Shown: piece by piece, positions 36,212-43,282 of the stretch
Position numbering within the stretch: position 1 is the first letter of the stretch
Layout of the letters: each line of letters opens with the position of its first letter
Source: Anaerosalibacter sp. Marseille-P3206
GTDB taxonomy: Bacteria > Bacillota > Clostridia > Tissierellales > Sporanaerobacteraceae
Reading direction: 5' to 3'
Assembly (NCBI RefSeq): GCF_900155565.1
Contig: NZ_FUHM01000002.1
Span: 372,001 to 436,000 of the forward strand
Length of the DNA stretch: 64,000 bases
Position numbers and translations under genes: made by a program
Notes under the pieces: model-generated
What the model was told of the DNA's origin: nothing
Database searches by the model: none
What the model saw: the letters and a program-made list of their open reading frames with translations, nothing else

Positions 36212-36233
36212 AAAATATTTATACTATAATTAA

Positions 36234-39200
36234 CTAGACAAGTATCGGTCTTTGTCTCGTTAATTTAAGTATCAGCTTACCATTCAAATCATTATATTCA
36301 TATCTATATGATTTTTTAACATCTGTCATAACATTTAGGATTCTCATATTGTGATAAAAGTGCGCATCCGTACATGTCTTAAGATAATCTCCCTGTGCTG
36401 TTTCATCAGCTACTTCACTTGTAAAATAAGCTGTATTTATCCACGGATGTCTCCATGAAACATAACTAGCGTCAGCACTATGATTCTTATAAATCCAGTA
36501 GAAGATCATATCATTGTAATAATCTGCTGGAAAAAGTTTAGGCATCCAGTTATGTGCATATTTCTCAAACCTTTCAGCCCATTCAAGATTAAGCTCTTTA
36601 AGTTCATTATGCAATGAAATTTCATAAGAGACTTCATCCTGTAGTTTATTGCATAAAATAATATTATCTTTAAATTCATCTTCTTTAGGTGGCCAAAAAT
36701 ATCCGTACAGAATAGATCTAGGTAGCCAAAATCCTTTATATGAAGGAGACGTATATCCTGAATACTGCTGCTCCCACTCATGAGAAGGTACACCGTGATT
36801 ATCTACAATCAAATCAGGAAGAATTCGTTTGTAAATTCTACCAAAAGCATGCGCTTCAGTATGAATAGAATCCTTATTAAATATTTCACGGAAAAATTCC
36901 TTACTCAATCCATCAAAACGAGCTACATGAAACTTCCAATTAGGATTGATTTGCATAAGTTCATAATGAAGTGCAGTACCGTCCACATTTTCTACAGGTA
37001 TAATTGTTATATTAAGATTATCTGCAATCTTTCTGCTTTCAGGATTACATACAAGTTCTTTTATAATCCTAAACGAAGCATTTGTTGAAGATACCTCATT
37101 TGCATGATGTCGGCAATTGATAAGTTCAGAAGGATTATATGTCAAAGACTTAACTTCTGATACAAAACCTGTTTCACCCTCAGGGATTATATCTATCGCA
37201 TAAATCAGTCTTCCATTATAACTTTTGCCTGCAATATAGACCTTTAAACACGATACTTTTTTTAGTTCATTAATTATTTTTATATAATCATCATATCCTA
37301 TAACAGAGCCCTCTTTAAAATCAATACCCTTTATTATTTCAACATCTCTTTCAATGTTTACTTCTGTCCTTTCCTCAGTCTGTTTAGTACATCTAATACC
37401 ATATTCCTTCATGCTCATTGAAGAAATATATGATGTCTGTTCGGATGCTTCAAGAACTCCTTTACTCATTAAATCAAAATATTGTTTAAGCATATTCTTA
37501 TCGCAGTTTTCAGTTTTAATATTGTAATTCAGTTCATCATCTTCATTAAAACTTATTTCATCAACATACATTTCAGGATTTTCAGCTTTATATGTTAAAA
37601 GTTTACCATCCTTTAACACACCGGCATGTTCAGCTTCTGTGCCATAAAGAGTAACAATAAGCTTAGGCTTACCTTGTGATTCCCTTAAATCAGGTAAAAT
37701 CAATCCTGGAGCTTCAAAAGGTACTCCAGACTCAATAAAACCAAAATTTTTATAATAGTCAGTAGCAACAAAATACATGTCTTCGTGAAGTGCATCAAGT
37801 GACGATATCATATCTTCACGAGTACCTGTCCTAAAATTTGGTTCAGAAAGTTCAGCTTTTATTTCCAATTTTGAGAAAAAAGGTTCATTATCGCTTGTAA
37901 CTTTACCATTATATTTGTCCAAAACAAATTTTTTACTTTCGGGAAGAATTTCATTTTGGAATATTTCCCATACTTTATCTGTATCTGTTCTGATTTGTCT
38001 ATTAATTATTTCAGTACCTTCACAGTAAGCTTTTAAATATCCTGTAGCAGGATGAACTTTCCCTAGCCCAGGCATTTCTGATATATAATGTCTTTCATAG
38101 GTTTCAACTTTATATTGTTCGTTAAGCAATGTATTGCCTGATTTATCGAAAGCTATCAACTCATAAGTTATATCCTCAAAACCTTCATAAGCTTCAAATT
38201 TGATATCATCTTTTGAAATACCAAGCTGGCGAGCTGCAATTTCATCAACGGGATATAACTCTTGAAGAAATCTTATAGGAAGATCATACCACTTGTTTTC
38301 ATCGTAGCTCCCAAAATTAGAATATGATGGTGTTGAACCATCTTCTTCAGACCATTCAGTATGACCTTTAGGAAGAAAAGGTTTAAATCTAACCTTTATT
38401 TCTGATACATTTTTTCCTTTTAGCTTAGGAACTATGACGTCTGAAATCCATGAATATCCTTGCTTATACGCACAGATTATTTCAATATCTGCATCAAAAC
38501 CCAAATTAGAAAGCATTTTTGTTATTTCAGTTTTAAGCTTATCTCTTATATCATTATTTTCACTTACTGCAGCTATTATTTTTACTCTAGATCCGCTTTT
38601 AAGCTTAGGAATAAGTTCATCTTTAACTACTTCCTTAAGCTCATCCACTTCCCATTTTATGTCATATTCCTTGGAATATATCTTTCTATTGCCTTTAAAA
38701 TTAATAAATTTTGCATTTTTGAACTCATCTTTATATTTATCATATCTTACACCTAAGTTAGGTTCAGCATAAACAGTAATTTCATCATCGGATGAACTCA
38801 TAAAAGTTTTAGCATAGCTAAGCTGGCCATCCAAATTTCTTAACTTAAAAGAATTGAAAAAATCTTCTTTGTAATTTGTCCACGTATATCCGCATCCCAT
38901 TTCAGGAAGCTCCTGGCACAATTTTGAAGTAAATTTTTCTAGTCTTAAACCCTTTCCATATACATGAATAATCTTTGCTTGTCCATCAGTAAATTTAATT
39001 AAAGGTTCTCCTGTTCCTTCAAAAACTATTCTACTGCCCTTATAATCTTCATCAGCAATAAAATTTCCACTAAACGATGTTACTGACATCCCATATCTGA
39101 AAGCTAGATTACATGCTGCAGCTAGAACTGATTTATCATTAAGATTTTTTATATCAAATCTGACGTTCATGCTGTCTGCAAGTAGATCATTATTCTCATC

Positions 39201-39506
39201 ACTTAACACAAAGCCTTTATCAAAAAGACTTTCAAGACCTTTTTTACTATTGTCATTAAGCTCTTTCAGATAAACAGCTGAATCTGACGATGCAGTATAA
39301 TTTTCTGGTGTATTATTTTTAGGTACATTTATTAAATCTTCCAGGTTAACGTTTTCCATATTGATTCCATTTTCTGATGATGCAACTGGGAATCTCGAAG
39401 ATGTTGAATAAAATCCAGAAACAAATGATATTTTAAGTGCTTTTTCTATATACTCACTATCTAAACTATCTACTACTTTGAATATCTTTTTATTATGAAA
39501 TCTCAT
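36234..39506 (-). CDS. Large M14 family zinc metallocarboxypeptidase
   Basis: A 1090-residue protein with no signal peptide or membrane segment, so it is expected in the cytoplasm. The catalytic domain is in the last third: NCRHHANEVSSTNASFRIIK near residue 796 holds the HxxE zinc pair, and DNHGVPSHEW near 904 gives the third His ligand. A large N-terminal part (about 1-680) shows no family I recognise; it contains Tyr/Asp-rich soluble sequence such as MGCGYTWTNYKEDFFNSF. Ordinary M14 enzymes are 300-450 residues. It heads the operon with DUF969, DUF979 and pcp and is divergent from a TetR gene, suggesting it cuts imported peptides. Peptide use is inference. Confidence 0.85.
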   Translation of the reverse strand: MRFHNKKIFKVVDSLDSEYIEKALKISFVSGFYSTSSRFPVASSENGINMENVNLEDLINVPKNNTPENYTASSDSAVYLKELNDNSKKGLESLFDKGFVLSDENNDLLADSMNVRFDIKNLNDKSVLAAACNLAFRYGMSVTSFSGNFIADEDYKGSRIVFEGTGEPLIKFTDGQAKIIHVYGKGLRLEKFTSKLCQELPEMGCGYTWTNYKEDFFNSFKLRNLDGQLSYAKTFMSSSDDEITVYAEPNLGVRYDKYKDEFKNAKFINFKGNRKIYSKEYDIKWEVDELKEVVKDELIPKLKSGSRVKIIAAVSENNDIRDKLKTEITKMLSNLGFDADIEIICAYKQGYSWISDVIVPKLKGKNVSEIKVRFKPFLPKGHTEWSEEDGSTPSYSNFGSYDENKWYDLPIRFLQELYPVDEIAARQLGISKDDIKFEAYEGFEDITYELIAFDKSGNTLLNEQYKVETYERHYISEMPGLGKVHPATGYLKAYCEGTEIINRQIRTDTDKVWEIFQNEILPESKKFVLDKYNGKVTSDNEPFFSKLEIKAELSEPNFRTGTREDMISSLDALHEDMYFVATDYYKNFGFIESGVPFEAPGLILPDLRESQGKPKLIVTLYGTEAEHAGVLKDGKLLTYKAENPEMYVDEISFNEDDELNYNIKTENCDKNMLKQYFDLMSKGVLEASEQTSYISSMSMKEYGIRCTKQTEERTEVNIERDVEIIKGIDFKEGSVIGYDDYIKIINELKKVSCLKVYIAGKSYNGRLIYAIDIIPEGETGFVSEVKSLTYNPSELINCRHHANEVSSTNASFRIIKELVCNPESRKIADNLNITIIPVENVDGTALHYELMQINPNWKFHVARFDGLSKEFFREIFNKDSIHTEAHAFGRIYKRILPDLIVDNHGVPSHEWEQQYSGYTSPSYKGFWLPRSILYGYFWPPKEDEFKDNIILCNKLQDEVSYEISLHNELKELNLEWAERFEKYAHNWMPKLFPADYYNDMIFYWIYKNHSADASYVSWRHPWINTAYFTSEVADETAQGDYLKTCTDAHFYHNMRILNVMTDVKKSYRYEYNDLNGKLILKLTRQRPILV

Positions 39507-39583
39507 AATTTCCTCCTAAAAGTTTAATTTGTTATATTGAATAATAATAAATTCTATCACCACCAAAATTAATAATGCGTTTC

Positions 39584-39595
39584 GTACTACAGTAC
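39584..39595. promoter_or_regulatory. Candidate TetR operator
   Basis: GTACTACAGTAC, a 12-base inverted repeat with a two-base centre, lying between the two divergent start codons and downstream of the M14 promoter. A site for the adjacent TetR protein is plausible. Confidence 0.5.
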
Positions 39596-39611
39596 AATTA
39601 ATTTATAAATT

Positions 39612-39640
39612 ATTCTACTATTTTTCAATATACATGTCAA
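39612..39640 (-). promoter_or_regulatory. Promoter of the M14-DUF969-DUF979-pcp group
   Basis: TTGACA (39635-39640), 17-base spacer, TAGAAT (39612-39617). Leader of about 100 bases to the ATG at 39506. Confidence 0.78.
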
Positions 39641-39673
39641 GTTATAAAAAACAAAAACTAAAATTCAATATTC

Positions 39674-39702
39674 TTGCAACAAAATATATATTGTGCTATA
39701 AT
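39674..39702 (+). promoter_or_regulatory. Promoter of the TetR gene
   Basis: TTGCAA (39674-39679), 17-base spacer, TATAAT (39697-39702). Its place shows that an upstream in-frame ATG at 39634 is not the start of the gene. Confidence 0.78.
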
Positions 39703-39729
39703 ACAGAAAAAATCATGGAGGATAGAAAT

Positions 39730-40320
39730 ATGCTAGCAAATGTTAAAATGACAAAAGTTCGTGAAAAACTCCTTAATACTGCATTGGAGCTTTTTCTAGA
39801 TAAAGGATATGATAATACAACCGTTAATGAAATAATCAAAAAATCAAAAACCTCTAAAGGCTCTTTCTATCATCACTTTAGAGGTAAAGAAGAATTGTTA
39901 TTTTGTGTAGCATATAAATTCGATGAAGTCTATGATGACTGGCTTAAAACTGAAGATAGTACAAAAAGCGCATTACAAAGATTAAAGGATTTTAACGTAT
40001 TTGTGTGTAATAATCTTGAGAATTCTCCATATAAAGTATTTTACTCTGATTTATATGGTATGCAAGTAAGAACTCAATTTGAAAGACATATCTTAAATCC
40101 TGACAGATTATATTACAAACTAGTTAATCGTTTATTCAAAGAAGCTATTGAAAACGGAGAGATTACTACTAATCGTTCATACTCTGAATTAGGGAAAATA
40201 TATACATCTATTCAAAGAGGCCTCACTTATGACTGGTGTTTAAACAAGTGGAGCTACTCTCTAACTGACAGATCAAAGCAAATAATCAATGCTTATCTCG
40301 ATTCTCTAAAACAAATTTAG
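39730..40320 (+). CDS. TetR/AcrR family transcriptional regulator
   Basis: A 196-residue repressor-type protein from ATG 39730, nine bases after GGAGG. The N-terminal helix-turn-helix is clear: TKVREKLLNTALELFLDKGY, TTVNEIIKKSKTSKGSFYHH, FRGKEELL. The C-terminal ligand-binding half is divergent and gives no ligand hint. It is divergent from the M14 gene with 223 bases between the two starts, which contain both promoters and a palindrome; it is the likely regulator of that peptide module. Confidence 0.92.
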   Translation: MLANVKMTKVREKLLNTALELFLDKGYDNTTVNEIIKKSKTSKGSFYHHFRGKEELLFCVAYKFDEVYDDWLKTEDSTKSALQRLKDFNVFVCNNLENSPYKVFYSDLYGMQVRTQFERHILNPDRLYYKLVNRLFKEAIENGEITTNRSYSELGKIYTSIQRGLTYDWCLNKWSYSLTDRSKQIINAYLDSLKQI

Positions 40321-40407
40321 CTTGAACTTAAGGAGACAATTCGAAACTACTAAATAAGTTTATGATTCATTATTCTAGGTTACGGATGCTCTCCTTTTGG
40401 GTCAAGC
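40320..40407. repeat. Nested inverted repeat between TetR and ATPase genes
   Basis: GCTTGA and AAGGAGA on the left (40320-40325, 40330-40336) pair with TCTCCTT and TCAAGC on the right (40390-40396, 40402-40407), enclosing about 53 bases. The outer arms overlap both stop codons. No T run follows, so it is not a standard terminator. Confidence 0.55.
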
Positions 40408-41457
40408 AAATCCATTTATCTTTTTTATAAGTTTTTCTTTCTCCTCCTCAATACCATCAAAGTCTATTACTTCATGATAGTATTCTTCCAAGATATCATG
40501 ATTTGCTTTTGCATTTTTTAAATATTCTATTCCTTTGCCAATTAAACTTTCAAATATATTGTGATTTTCTACTAAATCTATTTTTTCTTTTAAACAATCA
40601 TCTAAATCTATAACTTTCCTTTCGAATTTCACATCTATTTCATCCGTAATAATTGAAATTGATAATTGAGGAAGTATAATGCAATTTATTTTTTGTGGTA
40701 TTAAAGGCTGGTGAAATACTTCCACATCATATCCTCTAAGTACTGCCCCTTCAACAACTCTTCTCAATAATGTAGATTTTCCGATACCATATTCTCCCTT
40801 TAAATAATAGATATATTCTATATCCTCTATCAAGGTTTCTGTATAATCTGTTAATCCTTGAGGTGTTAGAGCTCGATTAAATAAATGTCTAATATTCCCT
40901 ACTTCTGAGTATATTTTTTTGTTTTTAAATATTTCATCAATTATTCCATAAGATATTTGATTTACTTTTCCAAACTCCATTCTCTCTTTATTGTTATCGG
41001 CTATTTCATTTAATATTTCTCTCCCCGCCCTAAAAAATGAATATGCACTTCTATAGCTACTCTTATTTTGATATTTTGCCTTTAGTATTCCTCCTTTATT
41101 CTTAGCAAGCTTTGATTCATCTATATACTTTCCCAAATCAACTAACTCATCTAACAATCCAGGCATAATTGGATCGATTATATGAGGTGCTGTTCCATCA
41201 ACTATGCCAATACCTAATTCATTTATAACTAATCCATCTATAGAACTGGAATCTGATGGGCAATGATGAAATTCAACAGTATAGTCTTTTTCAATAGCCT
41301 TTTTTCCTATTTCTTTCATCAGTGAAGACTTTCCACCTCCAGGCATTCCTTTTAATACATACAACATCTTTCTATTCTGGCCTATTATATTATCATGAAG
41401 AGAATAAAAACCATTAGCTGTATTCCCTCCTGGAAACATTCTTTTTACCCTTGCCAT
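40402..41457 (-). CDS. Double P-loop ATP-binding protein (PRK06851-like)
   Basis: A 351-residue cytoplasmic protein with two nucleotide loops: VLKGMPGGGKSSLMKEIG near residue 35 and YLKGEYGIGKSTLLRRVVEG near 223. Between and after these are VEFHHCPSDSSSIDGLVI and VEVFHQPLIPQKINCIILP, similar positions in two halves, so the protein looks like an internal duplication of a P-loop domain. The start ATG 41457 follows TAGGAGG; an upstream extension in frame has none. The function of this clostridial family is unknown. Neighbours are a TetR gene (convergent) and a Usp-like gene across a terminator. Confidence 0.8.
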   Translation of the reverse strand: MARVKRMFPGGNTANGFYSLHDNIIGQNRKMLYVLKGMPGGGKSSLMKEIGKKAIEKDYTVEFHHCPSDSSSIDGLVINELGIGIVDGTAPHIIDPIMPGLLDELVDLGKYIDESKLAKNKGGILKAKYQNKSSYRSAYSFFRAGREILNEIADNNKERMEFGKVNQISYGIIDEIFKNKKIYSEVGNIRHLFNRALTPQGLTDYTETLIEDIEYIYYLKGEYGIGKSTLLRRVVEGAVLRGYDVEVFHQPLIPQKINCIILPQLSISIITDEIDVKFERKVIDLDDCLKEKIDLVENHNIFESLIGKGIEYLKNAKANHDILEEYYHEVIDFDGIEEEKEKLIKKINGFA

Positions 41458-41521
41458 ATGAAAACCTCCTAAAAATTTTATAATATAATTTATTCCTATA
41501 GGATTATTATATGCATAAAAC

Positions 41522-41550
41522 AAAAAAAGAACTCTATTAGAGAGTTCTTT
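41522..41550 (-). terminator. Terminator of the Usp-like gene
   Basis: Perfect ten-base stem AAAGAACTCT with complement (41526-41535, 41541-41550), loop of five, followed on the minus strand by seven T. Confidence 0.92.
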
Positions 41551-41571
41551 TAGGTGATTATAAAATTACAG

Positions 41572-41952
41572 TTATAATATAATAAATTCTACTTTTGACA
41601 AATTCTTTTTTAATCTTAGAGTTATGTTCTGGTTTTCCATTATGTCAGCATCTGGCGAAGCTCCCATTAATATGTGAGTAATATCATTTTTCTTTGCAAA
41701 TTCCTCCATAGCATTAATTACATCTTTTGACCTTAAAACAGTTAAATCAGCTCCTACTTTCTTAGATACATTAAATAAGTACTCTAAAGCTTCTCCATCA
41801 CTGTCATTGTTTAAAAAATTATCCTTTTCATTTACTACATGTATTACAAATAACTTATCAGTATTTTGATTTAACATACTGTACCCACTAACAATTAATC
41901 TTTCGCAAGTTTTCTGTTGCGTTACACAAACCATAACATTTTTATTCTTCAT
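41572..41952 (-). CDS. Universal stress protein-like domain protein
   Basis: A 126-residue protein of the Usp-like alpha/beta fold: NVMVCVTQQKTCERLIVSG at the start, LFVIHVVNEKDNF in strand 2, and DITHILMGASPDADIMENQN near the C terminus, which resembles the nucleotide-binding GxSxxxxx loop. The closest known use of such single domains is in KdpD-like sensors and small regulators, so a nucleotide-sensing role is possible but unproven. Start ATG 41952 after GGGGG. The leader of about 120 bases has a nested hairpin (41998-42040). Confidence 0.72.
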   Translation of the reverse strand: MKNKNVMVCVTQQKTCERLIVSGYSMLNQNTDKLFVIHVVNEKDNFLNNDSDGEALEYLFNVSKKVGADLTVLRSKDVINAMEEFAKKNDITHILMGASPDADIMENQNITLRLKKNLSKVEFIIL

Positions 41953-41997
41953 GAAAATCCCCCTTTGAAAAATCACAGCATAATCTACTATAAGACT

Positions 41998-42040
41998 AAA
42001 GTGTTTTTCATAGAGAAAGGGCTTTAACCCTTATCACTTT
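41998..42040 (-). repeat. Nested hairpin in the leader of the Usp-like gene
   Basis: Outer arms AAAGTG/CACTTT (41998-42003, 42035-42040) and inner arms AAGGG/CCCTT (42017-42021, 42028-42032). Not a match to any riboswitch I know. On the plus strand it is followed by TTTTTT, but no plus-strand gene lies upstream. Confidence 0.45.
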
Positions 42041-42159
42041 TTTAATCTGTTGCATTTAATCGTTAATTGCCTACTCTAATAGTATATCATTAATTCTTAA
42101 TTAGAAATACCATTTTTATATTTATTAAATTTTCTTAATCATTGTGAATATTTTGACAA

Positions 42160-42182
42160 TATAAAAAGCGACAAAAGTCGCT
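42160..42182 (-). terminator. Terminator of selC
   Basis: Perfect stem AGCGAC/GTCGCT (42167-42172, 42177-42182) with a tetraloop, then TTTTTATA on the minus strand, ten bases after the tRNA 3' end. Confidence 0.93.
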
Positions 42183-42191
42183 AATTTTCTT

Positions 42192-42288
42192 TGGCGGGAG
42201 TATGTGAGAATCGAACTCACCCAAGAAGCTCCTAACCCCTCGCGCTGGTTTTGAAGACCAGAGAGCCCACCAGGACTCATCTACCCCC
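42192..42288 (-). tRNA. selC: tRNA-Sec (anticodon UCA)
   Basis: A 97-base tRNA that reads UGA (anticodon at 42252-42254, loop CTTCAAA). It has the hallmarks of bacterial tRNA-Sec: an eight-position acceptor arm (GGGGGTAG; the eighth pair is G-A), a six-base-pair D stem (GAGTCC with GGGCTC), a long variable arm (about 20 bases, between 42225 and 42244), T stem GTGAG/CTCAC and an encoded CCA end. It is charged with serine, which SelA converts to selenocysteine using SelD product, and SelB delivers it. It has its own promoter and terminator. Confidence 0.97.
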
Positions 42289-42365
42289 ATATACATTTGT
42301 CAAAGGCTTTTATCGAAAAATATAGAACAAAGTAAACCTTTGTAGAAATTTAAGAAGCATATATC

Positions 42366-42394
42366 ATTATAAAAGAAAACCACTTAATTTTCAA
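42366..42394 (-). promoter_or_regulatory. Promoter of selC
   Basis: TTGAAA (42389-42394), 17-base spacer, TATAAT (42366-42371). The leader of about 70 bases before the tRNA includes CAAAGG and CCTTTG arms that may pair. Confidence 0.75.
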
Positions 42395-42402
42395 GGTGTT
42401 TT
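42376..42402 (-). terminator. Weak terminator hairpin after the GerMN gene
   Basis: An imperfect stem (AAAAC and CTT pairs with an internal mismatch) followed by CTTTTAT on the minus strand. It overlaps the selC -35 box. Confidence 0.4.
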
Positions 42403-43263
42403 TTAATTTTCTAGTCCCTTTATCAAAAAAGTATTGCCATCATATTTTAAACTAATAGATTTATTGGAAGACTTCACATTATTTTTTTCATAAGTAAAAA
42501 TAACAGACAAGTTTATAATTAACTCTTCTTCATATTTATTAATTACATAATTGTTTATAACGAACTTATTTGTACCCTTAAATTCATCAACAATATACGC
42601 TTTGGATGTATTATATCTAATTTTCTCTATATCACCTAAATCTAACATATCCATGGCCTTATCAAAATTTTCGTCAATTATAAAACTGTAATATTCATTG
42701 ATTATAGAGATAGGACTTATATAATCTTTTATAACAATCATATCACTAAAATTTAATGGTTCCTTAATACTATAATGGTTACATAATACATCTTCTGCTT
42801 TACTATCTATCAATATTTGTACTTCGTCTATATTTGGCAAACTCGTCAATGTGTTAACTATAGAATATATAATTAAAGCTTCTTCCTTTTCTGTGTAGTT
42901 ATTATCTATTAATTCTTTTGAAAAACTAACATAGGCTATATTGTCTGTTACATACAAGGTGTGAACTTTAGTATTAGCAGGAATAATATTAACTAAGTTT
43001 TTACTTTTAGTACCTTCTAATAACTCATTAATAGCTATTATTTCAACATCTTCACTTTTCTTGGGAACTGCCCTGAATTCTGGAACTAAGTATTCCATAG
43101 ATGCATTGGGATAATAAAGTATTAATTCTAATTTATCATCTGGTAGAGGATTGATTGGAGGAAAATTATTGCTATTCTCATCTATTACATCATATTTATC
43201 ACACCCAACTGAAAAAGAGCATATTAAAATAATTATAAATAGAAATAAAATTTTCTTATGCAT
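42403..43263 (-). CDS. GerMN domain lipoprotein
   Basis: A 286-residue lipoprotein (signal KKILFLFIIILICSFSVGC, lipobox SVGC) with a GerMN domain from about residue 45 to 165: LELILYYPNASMEYLVPEFR, IAINELLEGTKSKN, VSFSKELIDN and ALIIYSIVNTLTSLPNIDEVQI. B. subtilis GerM, the best-known member, is a spore-cortex/germination protein, but the domain also occurs in lipoproteins beside two-component systems, which fits here: the histidine kinase is 19 bases upstream. An envelope-sensing accessory is a fair guess, no more. Confidence 0.88.
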   Translation of the reverse strand: MHKKILFLFIIILICSFSVGCDKYDVIDENSNNFPPINPLPDDKLELILYYPNASMEYLVPEFRAVPKKSEDVEIIAINELLEGTKSKNLVNIIPANTKVHTLYVTDNIAYVSFSKELIDNNYTEKEEALIIYSIVNTLTSLPNIDEVQILIDSKAEDVLCNHYSIKEPLNFSDMIVIKDYISPISIINEYYSFIIDENFDKAMDMLDLGDIEKIRYNTSKAYIVDEFKGTNKFVINNYVINKYEEELIINLSVIFTYEKNNVKSSNKSISLKYDGNTFLIKGLEN

Positions 43264-43282
43264 ATTAATTCCTCCATAACAT

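Noticed and set aside
36506-39000. Several frames of 95-112 codons inside the M14 gene on both strands
   Set aside because: They are shadows of a long, well-supported coding frame and encode low-complexity sequence.
39634-39729. Longer TetR start at 39634
   Set aside because: The -35 and -10 boxes of its promoter lie within this stretch, and the ribosome site is before 39730.
41998-42046. Plus-strand terminator reading of the nested hairpin before TTTTTT
   Set aside because: No plus-strand gene lies upstream, so termination there would have no purpose; kept as a leader structure only.
42192-42288. Possible suppressor tRNA reading UGA as another amino acid
   Set aside because: The eight-base acceptor arm, six-pair D stem and long variable arm are specific to tRNA-Sec, and the sel genes are adjacent.
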